This document shows positions 10,175 through 20,063 of a stretch of DNA of 64,000 nucleotides, one piece after another. The stretch is taken from assembly GCA_015956445.1 (NCBI GenBank), contig WIUZ02000001.1, positions 2,976,001 through 3,040,000 on the forward strand. Direction: 5' to 3'. Both the position numbers and the translations under genes were made by a program. The stretch's first letter is position 1, and every line of letters starts with the position of its first letter. The DNA comes from Thelephora terrestris. Taxonomy: Eukaryota; Basidiomycota; Agaricomycetes; Thelephorales; Thelephoraceae. The notes beneath the pieces were generated by a model. It was given only the letters and a program-made list of their open reading frames with translations. It was not told the DNA's origin and ran no database searches.

Positions 10175-13100
10175 ATGCCATGGTGTCAGTGCGATAAATG
10201 TAATGGAGGAAAGGCGGTGGCTAGAGCCACTTTGTTTCGGCATCGAAAAAGAACGGCCGCATTGCAAGCACGCTCGCATCTTGGGTCCCTCGGCGCCGCA
10301 TCTCCTCCTCTGATGGATCTCGACGTAAATAGACGTCAAGAAGAGGAGGATGCGCAAGACGATGATGATAATGAAATGATCCAATCAGATCTTGTACGTA
10401 CGCATACTTTAATCTTATCAGCCCCCGCATATATTGTGTTCTGAATCTATGTAGGAGGACGAAGGAATGCAAGAAGAAAACCGGGGACGTTTAACTCCCC
10501 TGCAGACGTCCCGACGTCCCCCATCCCCTCCAATCCGTTCCCAACCTTCTTCTCCTCGTCCCTTGTCCCATCCTCCTCGTTCCCGGCCCTCCTCTCCTCC
10601 GTTGGATTTCGACCAGAGTGACCACGGGGACGAACGTGTACAGCACCCACCACTTGTGGCCGAGTATCCGATTGCTACGCAACCCCACATACGGACTTCT
10701 ATCGAGTTTTCCCGGCTACTCGGAACATCGACCCTAGCATCCCAGTTTGGTCCCGAGGAGCTCGCGGAACTGCTCGAGCCTCGGGAACACGAGTCTACAC
10801 CTCCCAACAACCCCAAATTGAAGCTTTCTTTGCTCAATTATATCTCGCTGATGGGTTCCTCTCAGGACGCCTATGAAGCAACCCGCCAGAACTTACACCA
10901 GTGCTACCCTGATATCGAGCTGTTTTCTTATTATCAGGTCGAGCAACGAGCTCGTAGCCTCTCTGGGCTTCTCACTTGGGAACACCATATGTGTGTCAAC
11001 TCTTGTGTCGCGTTTACTGGGCCCTATGCGAACCTGGACCGTTGTCCCGATCCGGAATGCGGGGAGCCTCGATACAAGGAAAAGGACCTTCGGGAGTCTG
11101 GCGGCCTCAGGAAAGTTCCCCGGCAAGTCTTTACTACGTTTCCCGCCGGTCCACAGCTTCAGGCTCGCTGGAAAAATCCTGAAACTGCGAAGGATATGTC
11201 CTACCGGTGGGAGAAGACTCAGGATCTCTTGCGAGGACGGGCCAACGGTAACGAAACTCCCGACGACCTGGATGATATTCTCTGTGGCGAAGCCTACCTT
11301 AATCTCGTCGACAGCACTGAAATCAGGGAGTACGACTCTGTTCTGATGTTATCTATTGATGGCGCGCAACTCTACAAGAGCAAGAAATCTGACTGTTGGA
11401 TCTATATCTGGATTCTCGTCGACCTCGCTCCAGATAAACGTTACAAGATCCGGAACATTCTCCCTGGAGGTGTTATCCCGGGTCCAAATCACCCGGGAAA
11501 CATTGATTCATTCCTCTTCCCTGGCTTGGCGCATGTCTCTGCTCTCCAGCGCGAGGGTTTGCCTATCTGGGACTCCTACAGCCGAGTACGTGCAATATCA
11601 TTCCTCTATCTCCTACTCGTGTTGGCGGACTCCATCGCCATGTACCCCCTCAGCGGATCAGTTGGTCACCACGGCCGGAAGGGCTGTCGGCTACTATGCG
11701 GTCTTATCGGGCGAAACAAAGATCGCGGCTCTCATTATTATCCGGCCCTTCTACGGCCAACCGGATTTGAAGGACATCGGACGTCCAATCATCCCGATAT
11801 AGACGTCTTTCATCTCCCCACCCCAGACCCGGATGAATACAAGACAGAACTATTCAAGGTAATCACTTCTCGCTCAAATGCCGAGTTTGAACGACGCCGG
11901 TATAGCTCGGGCATCGGCAAACCGAGTATATTCGCCGGGATACCGCGGATTCTACCCCTCCCGACCTGTTTTGCTGGTGATATAATGCACCAGCCGTTGA
12001 TAAACCTGACGGGACTCCTCCTCGATCTCTGGTGCGCGCGGCCCAAAGCTCGTGCCTACGACAGCACATCTTTCTGGCCTTGGGCCGTTCTTACGGAGGA
12101 CGTCTGGGTGCAACACGGCCAGGACGTCGTGCAAGCTGCCAGACATCTACCTACTTCCTTTGGTCGCGTCCCTCGAAACCCTGAAGAGAAGCTATCTAGC
12201 GGCTACAAGGCTTGGGAGCTACTCTACTATATCTACGGCAAAGGACCGGGTCTGTTTTTCGGAATCCTCCCCACCGAATATTATGATCATTTCTGCCGAC
12301 TTGTCCGGGCGATCCGGATTATTTTCCAGCGTGTTATCTCACGGGATTAATTGGCTGTCGCACGTTGGCTTCTTCTCCAGTGGGTCCACGACTTCGAGGT
12401 TCTCTATTGTGCTCGAGATCCGAACCGACTTCATTTTGTACGTCAATGCGTCCATTCTATTACCCATCTTGCAGACGAGACACTCCGGCTTGGCCCCCTC
12501 TGGTTGTCGTCCCAATGGACGACGGAACGCATGATTGGATACATGGGTTCCCTTCTCAGACAGCCATCAAACCCATTCCGGAACTTTGCGGCACAAACAA
12601 GAAGAGTCGCGACCACAAATGCCCTTGTTGCCATGTGGCCGGATTTCGAAAGACCGAAGGAAGCTCCCAGGGGGTCTAAGGATCTGGGAGACGGATTCTT
12701 ACTCTTAGGGCCAAAGGACACGACCCTGTATCACCCCGGCTCTCCTTCCGAACGAAGGATTCTCTTAGCTCACTCGGGTAACGACGAAACCGGCGGATCT
12801 ATCTACAGATGGGGACGTCTCAAGATTCCCAGCGAACAAATTGCAAGATCTCGGTGGAAAGAGATGGAACGGTGTTCTGATATGGCAAGAACAGATCGTA
12901 ATGTTAAGGTACGCGACTCAATCAATATCAAAAGTTAAAATTGTCTTCTAAATGTACCGCAGATCTCACATCACGGCGTCATTCGCTTTGCCGAAGTGAT
13001 GTTCTTCTTCACGAAGACTATCGAAGGAGAAACTCGAGCGTTTGCGCTCGTTTCTATGTACTCCCCGCCGAACGTCTACCTCCTCGATAGGACTCAAGAT

Positions 13101-13289
13101 ACACTTATAGTGTGTAGGTATCAAGGAGAAGAAGCCCTGGTAATTGTCGACGCAAAGTTGATACTTTCAGTAGTGGCAATGGTGCCATTTCGGTATGCAC
13201 TTGACGGCGTAGATAATTATTACTTCGTTATAGAACAAATAGGTCTCGATGTCGTAGAAGTAGACGACCAAGCAGACGAGGCAGCGTAG
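10175..13289 (+). pseudogene. Tnp2-like transposase of element B, with one premature stop
   Basis: Same three-exon layout as in element A (10175-10393, 10455-12908, 12963-13289; 999 codons plus one internal stop). The N-terminus has CQCDKC...RATLFRH, matching the CxCxxC...H module of copy A. The core keeps SIDGAQLYKSKKSDCWIYIW, LPGGVIPGPNHP, GHHGRKGCRLLCG and CFAGDIMHQPLIN. After IFQRVISRD the frame meets TAA at 12348-12350 and continues open with LAVARWLLLQW; copy A reads CAG CAA TTG at the matching place. A single C-to-T change (CAA to TAA) would explain it. The rest of the frame, including the late exon and its acidic end, is intact, so the lesion is probably young. Unless the stop is read through or is a sequencing error, the product lacks its last third. 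Confidence 0.85.
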
Positions 13290-13677
13290 TAGAGATAATT
13301 AAATTGTTCTCGGCACGCGCTCGGCTTGGCGTCAACTCGACATCCCCATATCCCCAAAAAAAAAAAACATATCTTATCGTCTTTCTTCTCTCTCTCTTTT
13401 TACACCCCTCTTAGACGATTGCTCTGCTCCCCGTACCATGCTCCCCTACGCCAGAACCCCTTCGTTGGAATATCGCTTGTCTAGTGACTACCTTGACGAC
13501 TATGAGCTTGACTCGGAGCCGTCTCAGAACACTAGGCCTTCTCCGGTCTTATCAAAAAATCGCTCTGTTTCGGTTATGGACGATCCCGACGTCCAGAATC
13601 TCTATGGAGCTAATCCTGTGTTTCGAAACTCTCTTGCTCCTGGCTCTAGCTTCCATCGCCCCGGAACTAATGCTACC

Positions 13678-13857
13678 TCTCGTCACCATTCTCGTTACCC
13701 TGATGATCTCAAAACCCGTTCCCACATCTCTGTCTCGTCGGACGGCCCTGATGTCACTAATGTTTCCTCTCGTCGCCACTCTCGTTACCCGGATGTTCTC
13801 AAAACCCATTCCCACATCTCTATCTCGTCGGACGGCCCTGATGTCACCGATGTCGAA
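13678..13857 (+). repeat. 90-bp tandem duplication in the element B partner gene
   Basis: Two direct 90-bp copies (13678-13767, 13768-13857), each encoding SR(H/R)HSRYPD(D/V)LKT and SHIS(V/I)SSDGPDVT. The few differences indicate an older duplication. It lies in the low-complexity N-terminal part. Confidence 0.85.
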
Positions 13858-14737
13858 CTAGCTAATTTTGAATTACGCAAGGAAGTCACTAATTTGAAAC
13901 TCGAAGTCGCGATGCTTCGTGGTCAGTTAGCCGGTGTCAAGTACGTATCCATCTATCTTTGATGTTATCTAAATATTTCGCTTATCCAATTGCAAGTGGT
14001 GTCGTCAATTTGATAGAGAAAACCGTCCAAACGACAGGGGACAACGTCAAATTAATGGTCGACCGCGTGATGTCGAATATACCTGCCCCGGTCGACGCCA
14101 AGCCCAATGCCCCATTCAGCAACCCTGCCGAGCTTAACAGGGACCATTACCCGCTTGTCAAATGGTGGGCCCAGGGGTCCTACCAAGCGACCAAAAATGG
14201 GAACGACCCAAAGGACAATGAGGCTGGCCCCACCATCAGCCTATACATGCAAGACGAAAACGGCGTGGCAATCCCAGCCGGGATCAAATCGGCGCTTCGC
14301 AGGGACCTATTCGCTTACTGGAACGGGTTAAAAGATGCCCAGGAGAAACTGACGCTGCATTCAGATACGAGTCTCGAAAGAAAGGATCACTTTCGGGCAA
14401 CATTCGAGGCAAAATACTGTCAGGAACATGGTATTTTTAAAACTTTTTATAACACACTCTTTCTTCGAACTCTTCTTACCATTTCTTATGTTTTGAATGC
14501 TTCACACTCCTTATCCTTCACACCAATCATTCGAAACACACATGCGCGTACTATTCCCAGCGAATCCACAACGAGCTATACAAGTGCTATCCTACGTCCC
14601 ATCAAAAGTCGACTCTATCTTCGGCAGGCCTCATGGTCATCACCCTTCCATCCCGGAGATCGTAGTGCTGGCCCCTCCTTGCTAGGACCTCTCCGAACAT
14701 GGCATCACCGTCTTCGGCACTCAGCTGAACGACTAGT

Positions 14738-16341
14738 TCAAGCCGATAGGAAGAGACTCCTTCGAGCGGACCGATCAGCCTCCCAGATGTCACCGAACTC
14801 TGGAACACCTGGTCCCACATCGCCATCACCGGGTGACTGCTCGACAGCACTATCGACGTAGTCGGCGAGCGACCCTCCGTCTCCCTCATCGGACCCCTGG
14901 GTGGGATCCTGTCTTGCGAGGCGAAGCTGGTGTCGGAGTTGGATCTCGGACTCGACCTGTCGGTAAGGACGGTGGACCCGATATCGGAATCCTCGCTCCT
15001 CACCTCGACCAGAGAGGTCACCATCCGACTCAACTGGTCGAGGGTAAGGGTTAGCCGAAGGGGCCATGCGATGAGCAGGACGGCGTCGAGAGCGTTTGCA
15101 ACGTTGCCCCTTAGTCACCGGACGTACCTCGGCGACCCTCGGAGCATCTTCGGCTCGGTCAACCTCCATGACCTCATCCTCGATCTTCACCAACTGATGG
15201 ATCGGCTGCAAGACGCAGCGCCCACAGTTCTCTTTGTCGGAAGCGGCCAGAGTGGAAGCCGGAGCTGGAGTCGGAACGGGAACCGCGTTCTCGATCGGAG
15301 GCGTCGCATAGGACGACGGGTTAGGCGATGGGAGTACCACCTCGTCGGCGTACTCCAACTCGAACGGAACATCGGCTGTCCCCTGACCAACCAATTTGGG
15401 ACCCTCCTTGCAGTTGCAGGTCTTGTCCTGCAAGGACTCGACCTGCGCTGTCAACACAGCCACTACGTTCTCGAGTTCTTCGGTCTAGGAAATGTCAGCT
15501 TCCATCATTCTAAACAATGATGAAAGCGGCATTACCTTTTCATCCCTTCTAGCCAACGCCCCCTTAATGTTGTTATCCCTAACCTTCAACCCGGCGATCA
15601 ACTCTTGATGGTTGGCGACCATTGCCTCCAACGCCTCGTTCGTTCCCTGCTGGAAGGCAGCCAAGGTCTCCTTCAGTTGAAGACCCTCCGCCGACAGACG
15701 AAGAACGTCTGCCTTCGCCTCCTTCACCTCGCGCTCCAAACGTTCAACCTAGGCAGTTTGATTAGTCGAGAGTCATACTCGAATATTCAAACGGAGAACC
15801 TACCTTGCTCTCCCCCTCCCGAACGAGCGACCACAACAACGACGTGGCGGCAGTAGCATGGCGGACGGCTCGAGGAACGGTTGCTCCGTGCTCCAATAGG
15901 TCCTGATCGTAGATTCCCCTCTGCAGGGTGTACCAGAGCTCCTTCTTGATCGAATGCTCCAACTCTCCGAACCTACCCCTCATCTGGAAGGCGACCTTCT
16001 CTGCAATGATCGTACGGACCCAAAGCTCATCGTCCCAGGTTAACCCCATCAAATGAGGCATTGTTTCCCTGAGACGTTCGGCGTCCACCTCCGTGACGAC
16101 CTCCAAGATCTAGAAGCCGTTAGCTGGACATCAACGCCCAAAAGAACGTAACCTCTACCTAGAGGAAGGCGTTAGTGCTAGCACAGAAAGCTCTAGGTCT
16201 CCCCCAAACCTGGTCATCCGTGGTATAGGGAGTCCCAGCCGCACAGGCATAGGTCTTGCGAGCGGCGGCACGACGGTCGATGCGAGAGATGGTGGAGATA
16301 CCATTGGTGACCTTGTAGGTATGGTTGTTGGGGAAAGACAT
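14738..16341 (-). CDS. Unknown coiled-coil protein inside the nested insertion
   Basis: Four phase-0 exons (16341-16210, 16109-15804, 15748-15536, 15484-14738) give 465 aa. Exon 1 encodes MSFPNNHTYKVTNGISTI and a basic stretch. Exon 2 is rich in helix formers (LMGLTWDDELWVRTIIAEK, KKELWYTLQRGIYDQDL). Exons 3-4 form a coiled coil (ERLEREVKEAKADVLRLSAE, ELENVVAVLTAQVESLQDK) followed by CNCKEG and ENCGRC, a Pro-rich linker and an acidic end. No zinc knuckle, protease or polymerase motif is present, so I cannot call it Gag. The upstream minus-strand sequence has GCTATAAGAAGG about 80 bp before the ATG, a plausible TATA box. It runs opposite to the interrupted host gene. The 100-nt first intron is the weakest part of the model, and the 3' end could differ because another frame stays open to 14602. 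Confidence 0.5.
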
Positions 16342-17183
16342 GTTTTGGTAAGATGATGGGGAAGTTGCTGGTGTTGCTGATCAAGGATGGCTCCAAGAAG
16401 ACGTCCTTCTTATAGCCTAGATCGGTGATCCTTCACGTGACCTACCTCGACGAACCTCATTGGTCCGGGTCACATCAACTTCCGCCCCTGTACCATCATC
16501 GTTGGCTTACTACATCAAGCTGACACCTCGGCCCGCGGGACGGCCTTGGAAGAACTTCGTTCCGGAACGCCTAGAACACGCGCGCACTAAAAATAGGTCT
16601 CAAGACCCTGATGACCCCTTTATGACATCACGAACCCCTTTTTACGACCCCTCATGACTTTACGATTACGATCAACCCTGGACCCTGATCACACACGTGG
16701 ACAGTCACATCACAGTCTCCTAACCGGAGGAAGGACTCGCCGCTATTCGGAAGCATCGCCCTAGGATTCTTCTGGTTAGCCCAGCGCATGTGGAGTAGCC
16801 GTTAGCGTGAAACGCCGGCGAATCTGTAATCCCTCATGTCCCATGAGTCTAGGCCTGACCTCCTCATGTTCGGACGTACGTTGAGGTTGCCACTTGTCCG
16901 TGATGCTGTTACCGCCTACAGACAACAAGGGATGTTGAATGTCTCTACTCCTGAATCCAGCTGGCAGAGGCCATGTAAAGGGAGATTGACACCTGGCCCT
17001 TGGGTGAGATCCCCAGGTACGAACTTTCACGACCCCATGCTCCTATTTCCATTTGGACTAGTGTTATCTTTACCCCTATGTTTCATGCGGACATTCCTTA
17101 TCTTTTATGCAATCCTTCACACGCTACGTTCTCACACTCCTTATCTCCCTTTGTTCTGGACTTGATAAGGGTATATTAGGGTA

Positions 17184-17214
17184 TTGACGTCATGGCCACT
17201 CCTTTAGTATAAGT
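17184..17214 (+). promoter_or_regulatory. CRE-like site plus TATA box inside the nested insertion
   Basis: TGACGTCA followed about 18 bp later by AGTATAAGTAGC, in plus orientation. This spacing is typical of LTR-type promoters. Transcription from it would run into the 3' half of the interrupted partner gene. Inferred from motifs only. Confidence 0.4.
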
Positions 17215-18340
17215 AGCAACTGTGGCTGTATCGTAGTACCTTAGTTTTGTTACCTCAGGAAATCCTCTGCCCTTCTCAGCCCAGTTGCAGTTAAGGACAA
17301 GTCAGAGTTTCTTGTTTGATCCAAGACATCCCCATCTGCTCTCCCTCCCGCTCTGCGCGTCGTCTGCGCCTCGTAACTATAGACTCCCAGCAGTCATATT
17401 AGAACACCTCGAGCGTCCAGTCGATCAACTGGTGGAGTCATCAATCCTGCTGTAGGGATCAACCCTTGCTTGTTAAACCGAACAAAGTGCGGTTTAGGTT
17501 GGGTTTCTCTTTAGGATTTCGACCTGACTTGTAGTGACCTCGGACAACCTACCGGAAGAATAGAGACGTGATCGTTCTCTCACAAGCTAGTTGGACTAGT
17601 GAGTACTCTGCGGAGTCGGCTCAGTGCACTGGTAGTTGTTGGGGTAGAGTGGCCCTGACAAATACCCCTGGCTTCGGCTCTGCGAGGGTCATTGGAAGGT
17701 TGACCAGCTCTGGATCAGCTATTTTAACAGCTGGAAGCGAGCCCACAGTCCCGCACCATCCGACAGCCCCAATCAGATCGCCAAGGAGACCTTGATCGAG
17801 AAGTCCTCCGAGGAAGCCCGCGTCGCCTCCAAGCGCAAACTCGAAGGATCCAATGACGCGGACGAGGACCCATCCAAGCGGCTCAAATTGAAAGGCAAGG
17901 TGACGGTGGACATCATGCAGCCGACCGACTTCCACCATAGTAAGCGCACTCAGCCCAAGAAGAAGCCAGTCGCAAAGATAGCTAAGGTATGTGATATCTT
18001 TTTCTGCCCATCACACATTCACTAATATCATCTAGGATACGAGGTATTTTTCTATCAAGTTATCGCGATTTACCCGGGATGGCACGCTGACATCGATTTG
18101 ATTTAGCGCTAGATCTACAAAGGCCCAGGTTGTCCCGCAGCCTTCGAATGCCCGGGTACGTGTCTATTGTGGTCGTCAGACCATACTAACTAAGTAAACA
18201 CGCAATAGGATGCGCCGGTTGCATCGGGGAGTCGCTTGGTCCCCTCCAGTCCCCAATTCCCCGTTTTCCAGCCTTCATCCAGACAGGCCGCTTCGCCTAC
18301 CCCCCCGCCGTCTCACGCTTCTGTTAGCCGCAACCTATTG

Positions 18341-18475
18341 AACGTTGCACGCATCGCGCCTCTCGACATCGACTCCACCGCCTCGAACATTGCACGAATC
18401 TCGCCTCCCGACGTCAATCCCACCGCCTCGACTATCGCATCCGTCACGCCTCCCGACGTCATTCCCATTGTCCCG
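18341..18475 (+). repeat. 45-bp tandem repeats in the element B partner gene
   Basis: Three direct 45-bp units (18341, 18386, 18431), the last more diverged, encode 15-aa units of the form (N/T)(V/I)ARI(A/S)P(L/P)D(I/V). A degraded fourth unit follows near 18508. They form a Pro/Thr-rich linker before the basic C-terminus. Confidence 0.75.
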
Positions 18476-19385
18476 AGGCCGTCTACCGTTAGCCCCAGCA
18501 CCTCGATTACCGCGCCCATCGCCCCTCCCGAAATTATTCCAGACAGCCAGATCGGGTCCCTCCCGGATTTCTATACACCCCCTCCCGATGTTCCCCGGTT
18601 CACTCTCCTCAGCTCCGCTAGCGAGACAGAGGAAGACTCCTCTGTTACAGCCCCTTCTGTCACTCCGGAACCTGTCGCGCCGCCACCGAGGAAGGTTACA
18701 GGGAATATCCCTTACAAGTAAGCATTTTCGCGCTAAAATTATCTCGGTTACGCAACTCACGCACACATAGACAATATCTTACCGAAGACTGGATCAAGGC
18801 AGGCCGCGGAAACAAGGCCTCGTTCAACAATCACTGGAAGGGACTCACGGACGCCGAGAAAGATGTAAGTACCATACATCTTATCTTATCTTATCTCACA
18901 CTTTGTTTGACGCACAGGCCGAGCGGGCAAAATTGGTAAGTCTTATTGCTGTTTCGTCCGATGTATTGCACAGCTGATATACTCGTGTCTCAGAGGGCTA
19001 CGCTCACTGGCGCCAACAAATAATCTGCTCGACCAAAAATGGAAACAAGAACTCCCGACGAAGTACCGAATCAGCTGTAATTTTAGTTCGCGTCGTCCAA
19101 TCATGTAATTATTAGAAATCGCCGTGAATCGATACGAGTATTCCCAGATCTCCTGGAATCGGCCCCGATAAATTTCAGACAATTATCAGAATATACTACA
19201 CACACGGAACTGGTCGACACAAGTCGACGACTGTCTCCAGAAGTTACCAGAAATCTACCAGAGTCGATTATTTTATGTGTATTTAACACGATTAACTGAT
19301 CTTACACATGAAAAATCTACTGGTCTCGACGGAAAGTCTCATTTTTTGAGCTCAGTCGACCCGAGGAGATCGGCGCTTAAAAATC

Positions 19386-19434
19386 AACCAAGATCGCCAA
19401 AAACCGAGGGGTGTCGCTGGCACTTCTAACCGGG
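19386..19434 (-). repeat. Right terminal inverted repeat of element B
   Basis: Ends TTCTAACCGGG and contains AACCAAGATCGCC at its inner edge, both matched in inverted orientation at 9857-9905. Confidence 0.7.
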
Positions 19435-19441
19435 CTTGAAG
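19435..19441. repeat. Target-site duplication of element B, right copy
   Basis: CTTGAAG, identical to 9850-9856. It is followed by a second CTTGAAG-like word and CTTGACG, so a short direct repeat existed at, or arose beside, the site. Confidence 0.8.
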
Positions 19442-20063
19442 CTTGAAGCTTGACGAACAACACTGGTACCTCGCTGCAGGAAGTTCCAGCCGACACACGG
19501 GGCGTCACCGATGTTGATGTCATCTGGCGCCTCCCAAACAGCCGGTGCCAACGAGAAACCAAATCCTCGCATAAAAACTTGGCCCAGAAGCGATGGCACA
19601 GTTCTCCCGGTCCGAGTGATGATTCGGTGATGGGAGATGCGTTGCTGACCCGGTCCGGTCTTCGTTGATTCCCGGTGCGCTCAACGTGAATGCGGCTCTC
19701 GGGGATTGGTATTGCAGTGCTGGCGTACAAGTGCATTTTTTTACGCCTTTTCCTGATGTAACATGTCAGTCTTTACGTAGAAATTGTATGAGGCGATCTG
19801 CCGGAGTTGATTCCGTAGCTGATATTGCTGATCAGGGACGGGATGAATTCCCGTAACGAAAGTGTGCCATACGTGCCGTAGTTGTGCTGGTTGTTTTGCT
19901 CTCCAACCCCTTGAGATGCAGTGATCCTAGTTCCACCGAAACTCACCCTTAAGCCCTCAAACCTCAGGGTCCCTTTCCACCTCACTTCGGCCTCTATTGT
20001 TCACTTCCATCCGTCACTCCGACCCATTCCCGCGGTTGTGCGGACCCTTAAACCCTCAAACCC
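19442..20063. promoter_or_regulatory. Upstream region of the DOCK gene
   Basis: About 620 bp between element B and the DOCK start. Short open frames have no recognisable content. It probably holds the DOCK promoter; no clear TATA box is seen. Confidence 0.45.

Larger units (their letters stand above)
14439..17725 (-). mobile_element. Insertion nested in element B, class unresolved
   Basis: The central-domain exon of the element B partner gene is split here. At the left junction the gene sequence ends in ATTTTTAA (14433-14440); at the right it resumes from ATTTTAA (17721-17727). A short A/T-rich duplication (TTTTAA or TTAA) is therefore likely but cannot be placed exactly. No terminal inverted repeats are seen at these edges. 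The insert holds one four-exon minus-strand gene (14738-16341). Its right third (about 17040-17720) looks like an LTR-type promoter in plus orientation: TGACGTCA at 17184, TATAAG near 17208. A matching left LTR is not seen. It could be a truncated LTR element, a transposon that captured a gene, or a composite. Confidence 0.65.
13438..19023 (+). pseudogene. Element B partner gene, interrupted by a 3.3 kb insertion
   Basis: Homologous in layout to the element A partner. Exon 1 (13438-13940) encodes a Ser-rich region with a 30-aa tandem duplication and a coiled coil (ELRKEVTNLKLEVAMLRGQL). Exon 2 starts near 13997 with the central domain (DENGVAIPAGIKSALRRDL, FRATFEAKY), then stops making sense after about 14438. 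The same frame resumes at about 17726 with NSWKRAHSPAPSDSPNQIA and runs to 17986. Later exons encode a Pro-rich region with 15-aa repeats (18341-18475) and a C-terminus (RQYLTEDWIKAGRG, FNNHWKGLTDAEKD, RATLTGANK) that matches copy A in spacing and splice phase. Joining the flanks of the insert keeps the frame open. Without removal of the insert the protein is truncated soon after FEAKYCQEHG. Confidence 0.75.
9857..19434 (+). mobile_element. Element B: second two-gene transposon, inactivated and carrying a nested insertion
   Basis: A 9578-bp unit with the same layout as element A. The left end reads CCCGGTAAGAA and the reverse complement of the right end CCCGGTTAGAA. A second inverted match, GCGATCTTGG(T/C)(C/T)GAT, lies about 45 bp further in on both sides. 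Both ends are flanked by CTTGAAG. It holds a transposase (10175-13289) broken by one stop codon and a partner gene (13438-19023) interrupted by about 3.3 kb of foreign sequence. Without the insert it would be about 6.3 kb, close to element A. The proteins of A and B are clearly related but diverged, so the pair is not a recent tandem duplication but two independent insertions, as the different target duplications also show. Confidence 0.8.

Noticed and set aside
10873-11802. Out-of-frame open frames inside the element B transposase
   Set aside because: The Tnp2 motifs are all in the other frame; these are shadows.
13678-13857. CRISPR-like array
   Set aside because: Only two 90-bp in-frame units inside a coding exon of a eukaryotic element; no spacers.
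14439-17725. A complete LTR retrotransposon
   Set aside because: No second LTR, primer-binding site, protease, reverse transcriptase or integrase is visible.
3436-19434. Calling A and B classic CACTA elements
   Set aside because: The transposase type would fit, but the termini are CCC(A/G)GT rather than CACTA and the duplication is 7 bp rather than 3.
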